Shown here: positions 56,741 through 64,000 of the stretch, piece after piece
How positions within the stretch are numbered: the stretch's first letter is position 1
Layout of the letters: each line of letters starts with the position of its first letter
Source: Cryobacterium psychrophilum
GTDB taxonomy: Bacteria; Actinomycetota; Actinomycetes; Actinomycetales; Microbacteriaceae
Length of the DNA: 64,000 nt
Reading direction: 5' to 3'
Assembly (NCBI RefSeq): GCF_004365915.1
Contig: NZ_SODI01000001.1
Location: forward strand, 1,922,001-1,986,000
Made by a program: the position numbers and the translations under genes
Notes under the pieces: model-generated
The model's input: the letters and a program-made list of their open reading frames with translations, nothing else
What the model was told of the DNA's origin: nothing
The model's database searches: none

Positions 56741-58114
56741 CTAGAGAGCCTTAACGGCGGTGAGCACCTTGCCGAGGCTCTCCTTCGCGTCACCGAAGAG
56801 CAGGGTTGTCTTCGGGTCGAAGAGGAGCTCATTCTCGATACCGGCGAATCCGGGACGCATGGAGCGCTTCAGGAACACGACCTGCGCCGCGTGGCTCACC
56901 TCGAGGATGGGCATGCCGTAAATCGGCGACCCCGGCGAGGTCTTCGCGGCGGGGTTCACCACGTCGTTGGCTCCCACAACGAGCACCACGTCGGTGTTCT
57001 TGAACTCCGGGTTGACCTCGGCCATTTCCTTGAGCGACTCGTAGGGCACGTTCGCCTCGGCGAGCAGCACATTCATGTGTCCGGGCATGCGACCGGCCAC
57101 CGGGTGAATCGCGAAGACGACATTCACTCCCTGCTCCTCAAGGGTCACGGCCAGCTCGGCCACCGCGTGCTGCCCCTGGGCGACGGCCAGTCCGTAACCG
57201 GGCACGATAACGACGCGCTCGGCGTAGCGCAGCAGCACGGCAATGTCGTCGGGAGCGCCTGAACGCACCGGGCGGTCACTTTGCGTGGTCGAACCGGCCG
57301 TTGATCCGCCCCGGAAGGCCCCGAAGAGAATGCCACTCACGCCGCGCCCCATGGCCGAGGCCATCGCCCGGGTGAGGATCGTTCCGCTCGCTCCCACGAG
57401 GGTGCCGGCCACCACGAGCAACACGTTGTCGAGCACGATTCCCGAAGCGGCCACGGCGAGGCCCGTGAAGGCGTTCAGCAGGGAGATGACGATCGGGACA
57501 TCCGCTCCCCCGACCGGTAGCACGAGGAGCAACCCGAGGGCCAGGGACACCGCGAGCAACAGGATCGCCCAGATCAGGGCTCCCGTTCCGACGAGAAGGC
57601 CGCCGGCCACGACCGCGAGGAGCAGCACGCCCGAGACAACCCAGCGCATGCCGGGGAAGATGAGCGGGCGGGTGCTGATGAGTTCCTGCAGCTTCGCCAC
57701 GGTGACGGTTGACCCGGCGAAGGAGACCGAACCAATGAGCAGGGTGAACGCCACGGCCAGCAGGATGCCGGGACCCTCGCTGTGGGCTATTTCCAGAATG
57801 GCCACGAGCGCCGCTGCCCCGCCGCCCACGCCGTTGAACAGGGCGACGAGCTGGGGCATCTGGGTCATCTGCACACGCCGGGCGATCGGGGCGGCGATGG
57901 CGGAGCCCACGGCGATGGCGATGAGAATGGCCGGAATGTTCTCGAGCCGTGCCGAGAGAAAAACGGTGGTCACCGCGAGCAGCGCGCCACCGGCGCCGAT
58001 GAGGTTACCGCGACGGGCGGTGCGCGGAGAGCTCAGGCCCTTGAGGGCGAGAATGAAGCAGATCGCGGCCCCGAGGTAGAGCACCGCGGTCCACTGCGTC
58101 GACAGGATGCTCAT
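56741..58114 (-). CDS. pntB: NAD(P) transhydrogenase beta subunit
   Basis: 457 aa. About nine membrane helices are followed by the NADPH-binding domain III, with VIVPGYGLAVAQGQHAV, HPVAGRMPGHMNVLLAEA and VVLVVGANDVVNPAA. The ATG at 58114 overlaps the pntAb stop. It forms the proton-driven enzyme that reduces NADP+ with NADH. Confidence 0.96.
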   Translation of the reverse strand: MSILSTQWTAVLYLGAAICFILALKGLSSPRTARRGNLIGAGGALLAVTTVFLSARLENIPAILIAIAVGSAIAAPIARRVQMTQMPQLVALFNGVGGGAAALVAILEIAHSEGPGILLAVAFTLLIGSVSFAGSTVTVAKLQELISTRPLIFPGMRWVVSGVLLLAVVAGGLLVGTGALIWAILLLAVSLALGLLLVLPVGGADVPIVISLLNAFTGLAVAASGIVLDNVLLVVAGTLVGASGTILTRAMASAMGRGVSGILFGAFRGGSTAGSTTQSDRPVRSGAPDDIAVLLRYAERVVIVPGYGLAVAQGQHAVAELAVTLEEQGVNVVFAIHPVAGRMPGHMNVLLAEANVPYESLKEMAEVNPEFKNTDVVLVVGANDVVNPAAKTSPGSPIYGMPILEVSHAAQVVFLKRSMRPGFAGIENELLFDPKTTLLFGDAKESLGKVLTAVKAL

Positions 58115-58425
58115 TTCGACTCCCCCGTGCGATCGGTCGCCGGGGCCGGCCGCCGGCCGCGGAACATACCGAGCATTCGGTCCGTCACGACGAACCCGCC
58201 CACGAGGTTGACGGTCGCCAGGACAACCGCCACAAGCCCAAGGGCCAGCACCCAGCCGTTTGTGGCCTGGCCGGCCACGATGATGGCACCCACGAGAATG
58301 ATGCCGTGGATGGCATTGGCGCCGCTCATCAGCGGAGTGTGCAGGGTGCTCGAAACCTTCGATACCACCTCGAAGCCCACGAAAACGGACAGCACCACGA
58401 CGGTCAACAGGGTGATCGGGTCCAT
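58111..58425 (-). CDS. pntAb: NAD(P) transhydrogenase alpha-2 (membrane) subunit
   Basis: 104 aa with three membrane helices; KVSSTLHTPLMSGANAIHGI is the family core. It is the separated membrane part of subunit alpha, common in actinobacteria and alphaproteobacteria. Coupled to both neighbours (ATGA and TGATG). Confidence 0.96.
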   Translation of the reverse strand: MDPITLLTVVVLSVFVGFEVVSKVSSTLHTPLMSGANAIHGIILVGAIIVAGQATNGWVLALGLVAVVLATVNLVGGFVVTDRMLGMFRGRRPAPATDRTGESK

Positions 58426-59675
58426 CAGCGTTCTCCCTCGGTCGCGGGTGCACTGGATTGCGGCTCAACGACGGGCGGCGCCAGCAGCGCGGCGGTCGGC
58501 GCGTGCCGAACGACACCCTCGTGGGTGAGGCAGGCCCCGCTGATCACCTCGTCGTCGAAGTCGGGCGTGACGGTTCCGTCCTGCGTCATCAGGGCAAGAA
58601 AATTGGCGACGTTTTTCGCATAGAGCCGCGAAGCATCCGTCGGTAGCGCGGATGCCGCATCCTTCATTCCCACGAGGGTCACGTTGCCGTCCCCCTCCGT
58701 CGACGGCACAAGCACATCATTTCCGGCGATGACACCGGCCACATTGCCTCCCGACTCGGCGGCGAGGTCGACCACGATCGAACCGGGGCGCATCCGGGCC
58801 ACCATCTCTTCCGTCACGAGCAGCGGGGCCGGTCGACCGGGGATGGCCGCCGTGGTGATGAGCACATCGGCGGCGGCCACGAAGGGCGCGAGCAACTCGC
58901 GTTGCCGCACGGCGCGGTCCTGGCTGAGCTCCCGTGCATACCCGCCGGCGCCTTCGATCGCGTCGAGGTCGAGATTCACAAAGGTGGCCCCCATCGAGGC
59001 GACCTCGTCGGCCGACGCCGGACGCACGTCATAGGCCGAGACCCGGGCGCCGAGTCGTTTGGCGGTGCCGATGGCCTGCAGGCCGGCGACTCCCGCGCCA
59101 AGCACGAGTGCGCGGGCCGGTGGGATGGTTCCGGCGGCCGTCATATAGAGCGGAAAAAACCGGGGAAAACGGATGGCTGCCTCAAGGACCGCGCGGTAGC
59201 CGGCCACGAGAGACTGCGAGGTGAGGGCGTCCATGGCCTGCGCCCTCGACAGGCGCGGCACGAGTTCGAGGGCGAAAGACGTGACACCGGCCGTCGCCAG
59301 GGCGTTCACCGTGGCAAGCTCGGTGGCCGGGGAGGCCAGGCCGATGGTGATGGCTCCGCGGCGGAGCCGGGCAGCCAGGCCCGGCGCCAGCGGGCGCACG
59401 TGGCAGAACACGTCGAGGTCACCGACCGCGAGCTGGGTGACGACCGTGGCACCGGCCTTCACGTAGGCCGAATCGGCGTGACCGGCCTGCACTCCGGCTC
59501 CGGTTTCGATGAACATCTTGAGTCCCAGGGCCGCGAGCTGCGCGACCGTCTCGGGTGTCGCAGCGACGCGGCGTTCCCCCGCTCGACGCTCTCGCGCAAT
59601 CACAACCCTCACGTGCGGATCCCTCCCGACGGGCGCCGCCCCGGCCGGTGAAGGTCTCGTGCGACGCTCTGACAT
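58425..59675 (-). CDS. pntAa: NAD(P) transhydrogenase alpha-1 (NAD-binding) subunit
   Basis: A 416-aa soluble subunit related to alanine dehydrogenase: IARERRAGERRVAATPETV, ALVLGAGVAGLQAIGTAKRLGA (NAD-binding) and RPGSIVVDLAAESGGN. The 20 N-terminal residues are unlike the family, so the start may be slightly further in. First gene of the pnt operon. Confidence 0.95.
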   Translation of the reverse strand: MSERRTRPSPAGAAPVGRDPHVRVVIARERRAGERRVAATPETVAQLAALGLKMFIETGAGVQAGHADSAYVKAGATVVTQLAVGDLDVFCHVRPLAPGLAARLRRGAITIGLASPATELATVNALATAGVTSFALELVPRLSRAQAMDALTSQSLVAGYRAVLEAAIRFPRFFPLYMTAAGTIPPARALVLGAGVAGLQAIGTAKRLGARVSAYDVRPASADEVASMGATFVNLDLDAIEGAGGYARELSQDRAVRQRELLAPFVAAADVLITTAAIPGRPAPLLVTEEMVARMRPGSIVVDLAAESGGNVAGVIAGNDVLVPSTEGDGNVTLVGMKDAASALPTDASRLYAKNVANFLALMTQDGTVTPDFDDEVISGACLTHEGVVRHAPTAALLAPPVVEPQSSAPATEGER

Positions 59676-59817
59676 ACCCGGTCTTCTGACCTACTCAGTA
59701 GCGTAGCGAAAACGCAGGCCTGTCCGACCGACGAGGCTGGACCTGGAAGAGTAATCCGACGCCGGGGCGAGGTACGACGTGGTCGGGCGAGGGCGCATCC
59801 GCCTCGCCGGCGGCCGG

Positions 59818-61353
59818 TTAGGTGAGTGGCGGCTGGACGGCTCGCGGGGTGGCCTCACCGGTCGGGGCGTTGCCGTGCGGATTCGAGAGCGAGATGCCGT
59901 GTCCAATCCGCCGAAACAGCAGGGCCGCGATGATGGCACCCACGAAGAAGAACCCGGCACCCCACCAGTACGCGGTGGCATAGCTCTGAATGGCGCCCTG
60001 CGCCGCGACCGCAGCGGTGACCGGAGCATTGGCGACCAGATAGTTGGTCGCCGCCGTCGCCGCGAGGGTATTGAGCAGTGCCGTGCCGATCGAGCCGCCC
60101 ACCTGCTGGCTGGTGTTGACCATGGCCGAGGCGACCCCGGCGAACTGGCGGTCGACACCGAGGGTGGCCGTCTGCATCGAGGCGGGCATGATCGATCCCA
60201 TGCCGAAGCCGATGATCATGAGCGGCGGCAGAACGTCGACCACGTAGACGCTGCCAAGATCGAGGTGGGTCAGGTAGGCCATTCCGATCGCGCCGAGCAT
60301 CATGCCGAACGGAACCATGACCTTGGGGCCAAACCGCGGCACCAACAGGTTCGTCGACAGTTGCGCGGCAAGAACCAGCATGGCAATCATCGGCAAGAAC
60401 GACAGGCCGGTCTGCACCGGCGTGTAGAGAAGCGACGTCTGCAGGTAGTACGTCACGAAGAGGAAGACACCGAACATGCCGGCCCCGGCGATGAGAACGG
60501 AGATGTAGGCGGCGCCGCGGTTGCGGTCAAGCACAATCGCCAGCGGCAGCAGCGGATGCTCCGCCTTGCGCTGCCACAACACGAACGCGAACAAAAGAAT
60601 GCCGGCCACCACGAGCATTCCCCAGGTGAGAACCGAACCCCAGCCACCCGTTTCGGCGTTGGAGAAACCGTAGACCAGGCCGAAAAGGGCACCGGAGACG
60701 AGGAGGGTCCCTGGAATGTCGAGCTTCGGCCGCGGGCCGGTGCGGGTGACGTGCTTCACAAAGATGGCCGCGCCGACAACCCCGATCACGGCGATGAACA
60801 CGTTGATGTAGAGGTTCCAGCGCCAGTCGAAGTATTCGGTGAGGTAACCGCCGAGGAGCAGGCCCACGGCACCGCCGGCACCGGCGATGGCGCCGAAGAC
60901 GCCAAAGGCCTTGGCACGCTCCTTGGGAATGGTGAAGGTCGTCGTGAGCACGGCCAGGGCCGTGGGGGCCAGCAGGGCACCGAACGCACCCTGCAGGGCG
61001 CGCGCGCCCACGAGCATCCCGAAGCTGCCGGCCGCACCACCAAGCGCCGACGCCACGGCGAACCCTATGAGGCCGATGATGAAGGTTCTCTTTCGACCGA
61101 TCAGGTCGGACAGACGACCGCCGAGCAGCAGCAGGCTGCCGAAGGCGAGCGAGTACGCGGTCACGATCCACTGGCGGTCCCCGTTGGAGAAGCCGAGGTC
61201 GGCCTGCGCGGAGGGCAGGGCAATGTTCACGACGGTGGAGTCGAGCACGACCATGAGTTGGGCGAGGGCGACGACGCTGAGCGTCCACCAGCGGTGGGAT
61301 GGCACCGGTGGCAAGCTGGTGACGCTCGAAGAAGACGGGAGAGTCTGTGACAT
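59818..61353 (-). CDS. MFS drug exporter, EmrB/QacA (DHA2) type
   Basis: 511 aa, 14 membrane helices. Motifs AQLMVVLDSTVVNIALP, SLLLLGGRLSDLIGRKRTF and ARALQGAFGALLAPTAL are typical. I chose the ATG at 61353; TAGAGT ends seven bases before it. It is divergent from a TetR regulator, which probably controls it. Confidence 0.93.
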   Translation of the reverse strand: MSQTLPSSSSVTSLPPVPSHRWWTLSVVALAQLMVVLDSTVVNIALPSAQADLGFSNGDRQWIVTAYSLAFGSLLLLGGRLSDLIGRKRTFIIGLIGFAVASALGGAAGSFGMLVGARALQGAFGALLAPTALAVLTTTFTIPKERAKAFGVFGAIAGAGGAVGLLLGGYLTEYFDWRWNLYINVFIAVIGVVGAAIFVKHVTRTGPRPKLDIPGTLLVSGALFGLVYGFSNAETGGWGSVLTWGMLVVAGILLFAFVLWQRKAEHPLLPLAIVLDRNRGAAYISVLIAGAGMFGVFLFVTYYLQTSLLYTPVQTGLSFLPMIAMLVLAAQLSTNLLVPRFGPKVMVPFGMMLGAIGMAYLTHLDLGSVYVVDVLPPLMIIGFGMGSIMPASMQTATLGVDRQFAGVASAMVNTSQQVGGSIGTALLNTLAATAATNYLVANAPVTAAVAAQGAIQSYATAYWWGAGFFFVGAIIAALLFRRIGHGISLSNPHGNAPTGEATPRAVQPPLT

Positions 61354-61401
61354 GAGCGCCACTCTATACGACACTGACTAGTTTCGGATAGGCTCGGTAC
61401 C

Positions 61402-61430
61402 GGAATGTGTGACGGTAAAATAAACGTTCC
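61402..61430. promoter_or_regulatory. Possible TetR operator between exporter and regulator
   Basis: An imperfect inverted repeat GGAATGT-N15-ACGTTCC in the 114-bp divergent gap. It is the only clear dyad there, but the spacing is long for a TetR site. Confidence 0.35.
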
Positions 61431-61467
61431 CGCAGCATCATGAACCACGAACCTGAAGGCGGCAGCA

Positions 61468-62094
61468 GTGACGCAGCTCGACCCCACCGTGATCGCTGAG
61501 CCTCCTCGGCTGGGACGCAAGCGAGACCACAGCCGCGACTCCGACATCCTGGATGCCGCCCTCGCGATCCTGGCGGAGGTTGGCTACGACGGTATGACGA
61601 TCGACATGGTCGCGGCCCGGGCAAAGGCCGGCAAGGCGACCCTGTATCGCCGCTGGGCTTCGAAGGGTGAACTCGTCATCGACGCCGTCGCCTGCATGAA
61701 GAAGATCGAGGTTGACGAAACGAAGCTGCCGGACACCGGCACCCTGCGCGGCGACCTCCTCGCCCTGATCAAGCCGCACTCGCTCGAAGAGGCCGAGAAG
61801 AAGCTTCAGGTCATGGCCGGGCTCGTCTCCATGCTTGCCAGCTCTCCGGAACTCTCCGAGGCGGCGAATGCGGCCATCGTCGAGCCCCGGGTGGCGGTGA
61901 ACCGCGTTCTCATGCGACGGGCCATTGACCGCGGCGAGATCTCAGCGAACTGCGACGTTGAGACGCTCTCACTGATCACGCCGGCCATGGCCGCGTATCG
62001 CGTGCTGATTCTGCGCAAGCCCGTCGACCGGGACTATATCGTGTCGCTGATCGACGGGGTCATGCTGCCGGCCGTCGGGCTGGGGCCGCACTAG
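61468..62094 (+). CDS. TetR-family regulator
   Basis: 208 aa. N-terminal helix-turn-helix (ILDAALAILAEVGYDGMTID, ARAKAGKATLYRRWASKGEL) and a TetR_C-like ligand domain. Divergent from the MFS exporter, so the exporter's substrate is the likely inducer. The start is GTG. Confidence 0.93.
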   Translation: MTQLDPTVIAEPPRLGRKRDHSRDSDILDAALAILAEVGYDGMTIDMVAARAKAGKATLYRRWASKGELVIDAVACMKKIEVDETKLPDTGTLRGDLLALIKPHSLEEAEKKLQVMAGLVSMLASSPELSEAANAAIVEPRVAVNRVLMRRAIDRGEISANCDVETLSLITPAMAAYRVLILRKPVDRDYIVSLIDGVMLPAVGLGPH

Positions 62095-62160
62095 CGATCC
62101 GGGCTGGTCGGCGCGAGGGCCGGTCATCACCTTGGGCCCACAGTCGATTCGTGCCCGCTG

Positions 62161-62667
62161 TCAGTCCCAGAAACCGCGATGGGCGGCGGCGGCCTCCGCC
62201 TCGAGAAGCGGTCCGACGACACAGATCGCGCGTTGACCGCGCGCGAAAACCTCCCGGCAGGGCAGCGACAGCGTGGGGTTTTCGGGATTGTCCCCAGTGA
62301 GGCGCAGCAGCTCCAGCTCTGACAGGGCATAGACCACCCGGCCGATCCCGGTCCAATAGATGGCACCGGCACACATGACGCACGGCTCGGCACTTGAGTA
62401 CAGGGTCGCCTGAGCCAGCTCATCCGGCGTCGCGTGCAGTGACGCTTCGGCGGCGGCCTGCAGCTCGGCGTGCTGCGTCGGGTTGCCACCCGGCGGCATC
62501 GAATTGTTCTGCCCGACGGCCAGGACGACCTGGTCCCGGCCGACCACGAGGGCGGCAAACGGATGCCGACCGATATTTCGCGCGTCCTCAGCGAGTGCGA
62601 TACACCGGTGAAGGTGCTCCAGGTCTGCCGCCGTCGGTACGGATTCATCCACGCCGCGCATCGTCAC
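62161..62667 (-). CDS. Nucleoside/nucleobase deaminase (guanine deaminase-like)
   Basis: 168 aa of the cytidine/deoxycytidylate deaminase superfamily: catalytic HAELQAAAEA (His and Glu) and zinc ligands PCVMCAGAIYWTG. Context with an IclR regulator suggests purine salvage or breakdown, such as guanine to xanthine, rather than tRNA editing. The GTG start is 2 bp after the iclR stop; an ATG two codons in is possible. Confidence 0.85.
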   Translation of the reverse strand: MTMRGVDESVPTAADLEHLHRCIALAEDARNIGRHPFAALVVGRDQVVLAVGQNNSMPPGGNPTQHAELQAAAEASLHATPDELAQATLYSSAEPCVMCAGAIYWTGIGRVVYALSELELLRLTGDNPENPTLSLPCREVFARGQRAICVVGPLLEAEAAAAHRGFWD

Positions 62668-62669
62668 TC

Positions 62670-63452
62670 TCAGCTCGGGTTCGTCGAGTCGGTGACCGTG
62701 GCTCGGCTCAACCCGCCGCTGATGAGGCCGGCCGCCACCTGCAGCAGCGGGACTGCGCGGCTGCCGAACGACTCGTCGACCCGAGAAACGGGACCGGAGA
62801 CGGAAATTGCGGTGGGGGTCGGCGCATCCGGGACGAGCACCGCAAAACAGCGAACGCCGATTTCCTGCTCATTGTCATCGATGGCATAGCCGCGAGCGCG
62901 GATCAGCTCAAGATCTGCCAGGAGGTCCTCGATGGTTCCGAGGCTCTTGTCGGTGGGCGTCGGCATGCCCGTACGACCAATGATGCGGCGCACCGCACTG
63001 TCATCCAGTTGAGCCAGGATCGCCTTGCCAACGCCGGAATCATGGGCGTGTACCCGCCGCCCCACCTCGGTGAACATTCGCATCGAGTGCGCCGACGGCA
63101 CCTGGGCAACATAGATGACCATGTCCCCGTCGAGCATGGCCATGTTGGCCGATTCGCCCAGCTCGTCAACCAGCGAGGTGAGCTGAGGGATCGCCAACGA
63201 CCCGAACTGTCGGCTGGCGGCGTCACCGATTCGAATCAACCGGGAACCCAGCACGTAGCGTCGATTGGCCAGCTGCCGTGCGTACCCGAGGGCAATGAGG
63301 GTGCGCAGCAGGCGATGAATCGTGGGGAGGGGAAGGGTCGTGGACGCGGCCAACTCGGAGAGCGTGGCGCCTTCTGCTGCATCAGTGATGAGTTCGAGGA
63401 GCACGAATACTCGCTCGACCGATTGCACTCCGCCAGGCGTTTTCTCGGACAT
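62670..63452 (-). CDS. IclR-family regulator
   Basis: 260 aa. Winged helix (GATLSELAASTTLPLPTIHR, LLRTLIALGYARQL) and an IclR effector domain containing VGKAILAQLDDSAVR and RGYAIDDNEQEIGVRCFAV. It is divergent from the small gene at 63708 and in an operon with the deaminase, so it probably controls both directions. Confidence 0.93.
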   Translation of the reverse strand: MSEKTPGGVQSVERVFVLLELITDAAEGATLSELAASTTLPLPTIHRLLRTLIALGYARQLANRRYVLGSRLIRIGDAASRQFGSLAIPQLTSLVDELGESANMAMLDGDMVIYVAQVPSAHSMRMFTEVGRRVHAHDSGVGKAILAQLDDSAVRRIIGRTGMPTPTDKSLGTIEDLLADLELIRARGYAIDDNEQEIGVRCFAVLVPDAPTPTAISVSGPVSRVDESFGSRAVPLLQVAAGLISGGLSRATVTDSTNPS

Positions 63453-63707
63453 ATTCGAGTTCTCCCGCTGTATCTCAAGCCGCCGCCGGTGAAAACGACA
63501 TTCTCATTCCGAATGGTGACAATCTGTTTTCAATTATATCGCCGGCCACTTGTCCCGACGATAAGACAAGAATCGTCCCTATTTCCATAGGGTAGAGATT
63601 ATTCTCCATAATATGAAATGGTTGACTCAGGTTTGGCCGTCCAACGAGGGACGAATACCTCTCGCGGCACCCCAGCGGCGCCAGCAGCGAAGAAGATAGG
63701 ACCAACC
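63453..63707. promoter_or_regulatory. Divergent control region with several dyads
   Basis: AT-rich. It holds CTTGTC-N10-GACAAG (63549-63570) and CCCTAT-TTCC-ATAGGG (63577-63592), both perfect, and a weaker CATTC/GAATG repeat. They are candidate sites for the neighbouring IclR protein; no experimental support is available from the sequence. Confidence 0.5.
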
Positions 63708-63941
63708 ATGACACTCACAGCGACCGACCCGAAGCCCTTCACGCGAGCGGATGAGACCCTCGGCAGCGAGGCGTTGGCCTCCGTCGCGGCACTCCGTCAC
63801 CGCGTCAATCCTGGCCGCCACGATTGCTTCACCGCCCGGTCCGCCCGCATTTCAACGGCGGCCGACTCCGGCGGACTCGACCTTCTGCCGAAGACCGCGC
63901 CGACACGGAGCACGGCCTGCGAACTGGTTGCCCAGCTGTGA
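63708..63941 (+). CDS. Small protein of unknown function
   Basis: 77 aa beginning MTLTATDPKPFTRADETLGS. The ATG has TAGGA at good spacing. No signal or membrane segment; not recognised. Its stop overlaps the next GTG (GTGA), so it is the first gene of an operon that leaves the window. Confidence 0.6.
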   Translation: MTLTATDPKPFTRADETLGSEALASVAALRHRVNPGRHDCFTARSARISTAADSGGLDLLPKTAPTRSTACELVAQL

Positions 63942-64000
63942 CGACCACGGGTTCCCTGAGCGAGGCAGACCTGAACCAGATCGAAGCACAACTCGCCGAG
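63938..64000 (+). CDS. Start of a gene cut by the window edge
   Basis: Twenty-one codons: MTTTGSLSEADLNQIEAQLA then E. The helical start resembles DUF6986/aldolase-type proteins found in purine-breakdown operons, but this is too short to name. The GTG start is coupled to the 77-aa gene. Confidence 0.5.
   Translation, partial: MTTTGSLSEADLNQIEAQLAE

Noticed and set aside
59779..61350. A 523-aa plus-strand frame antisense to the MFS exporter
   Set aside because: It has the composition of an antisense shadow (Gly, Glu, His, Arg), and the exporter is a clear 14-helix protein.

Overview
The window is about 64 kb of GC-rich bacterial chromosome with short intergenic gaps, many GTG starts and frequent 4-bp start/stop overlaps. 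An HspR/HAIR heat-shock system, a DUF222/HNH gene, a CopD-CtaG fusion, zinc-independent ribosomal protein paralogs beside a Zur-type regulator, and several apparently leaderless starts point to an actinobacterium, most likely of the Microbacteriaceae (a Cryobacterium-like organism is my guess; the genus cannot be proved from this window).

Layout. 1-9.7 kb: 5' end of a ClpA/ClpB-type AAA+ gene, a SWIM/SNF2 helicase, a histidine phosphatase, an RsmC/RlmG-like methyltransferase and the dnaK-grpE-dnaJ-hspR operon. Two HAIR operators flank the dnaK promoter and a third, near-identical site lies in front of the clp gene. 9.8-17.8 kb: a secreted 1666-aa protein (DMF-amidase-beta-like domain, three DUF4082 and five Ig-like Big_5 modules, with a perfect 721-bp internal duplication), then an unusual adenylation/carrier/acyltransferase-3 fusion with a G9 run at its start, followed by an 8-bp tandem repeat array. 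18-20.1 kb: an MFS protein and a small lipocalin-like protein.

20.2-28.3 kb: a compact A/V-type rotary ATPase operon (G/H-like, C, I, K, F, E, A, B, D) ending in a UspA gene, with nearly every junction translationally coupled. 28.4-39.4 kb: dcd, tRNA-Gly(CCC), an LCP protein, a DUF222/HNH gene, an NAD-binding epimerase-like protein, DUF4383 and other small membrane proteins, a PIF1-like helicase and CopD-CtaG. 39.4-44.9 kb: hup, then a zinc-homeostasis block: rpmB-rpmG-rpsN of the cysteine-poor type, zur, two ABC permeases, an ABC ATPase and a metal-binding lipoprotein, with a clear Zur-like palindrome on the znuA promoter.

44.9-56.7 kb: a large lipoprotein, an aminotransferase plus branched-chain-type 2-oxoacid dehydrogenase operon (E1alpha, E1beta, E2), a YvlD-like membrane protein, a WXG100-like protein paired with a GxSxG hydrolase, an LMW phosphatase overlapping purB, and two small membrane proteins. 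56.7-64 kb: the pntAa-pntAb-pntB transhydrogenase operon, a divergent EmrB/QacA-type exporter and TetR regulator, an IclR regulator with a nucleobase/nucleoside deaminase, and the start of a divergent operon cut by the window edge.

Best candidates for something little described: the adenylation-carrier-acyltransferase fusion beside the giant secreted protein; the reduced V-type ATPase operon with an atypical c-subunit and short I-subunit; and the WXG100-like/hydrolase pair.
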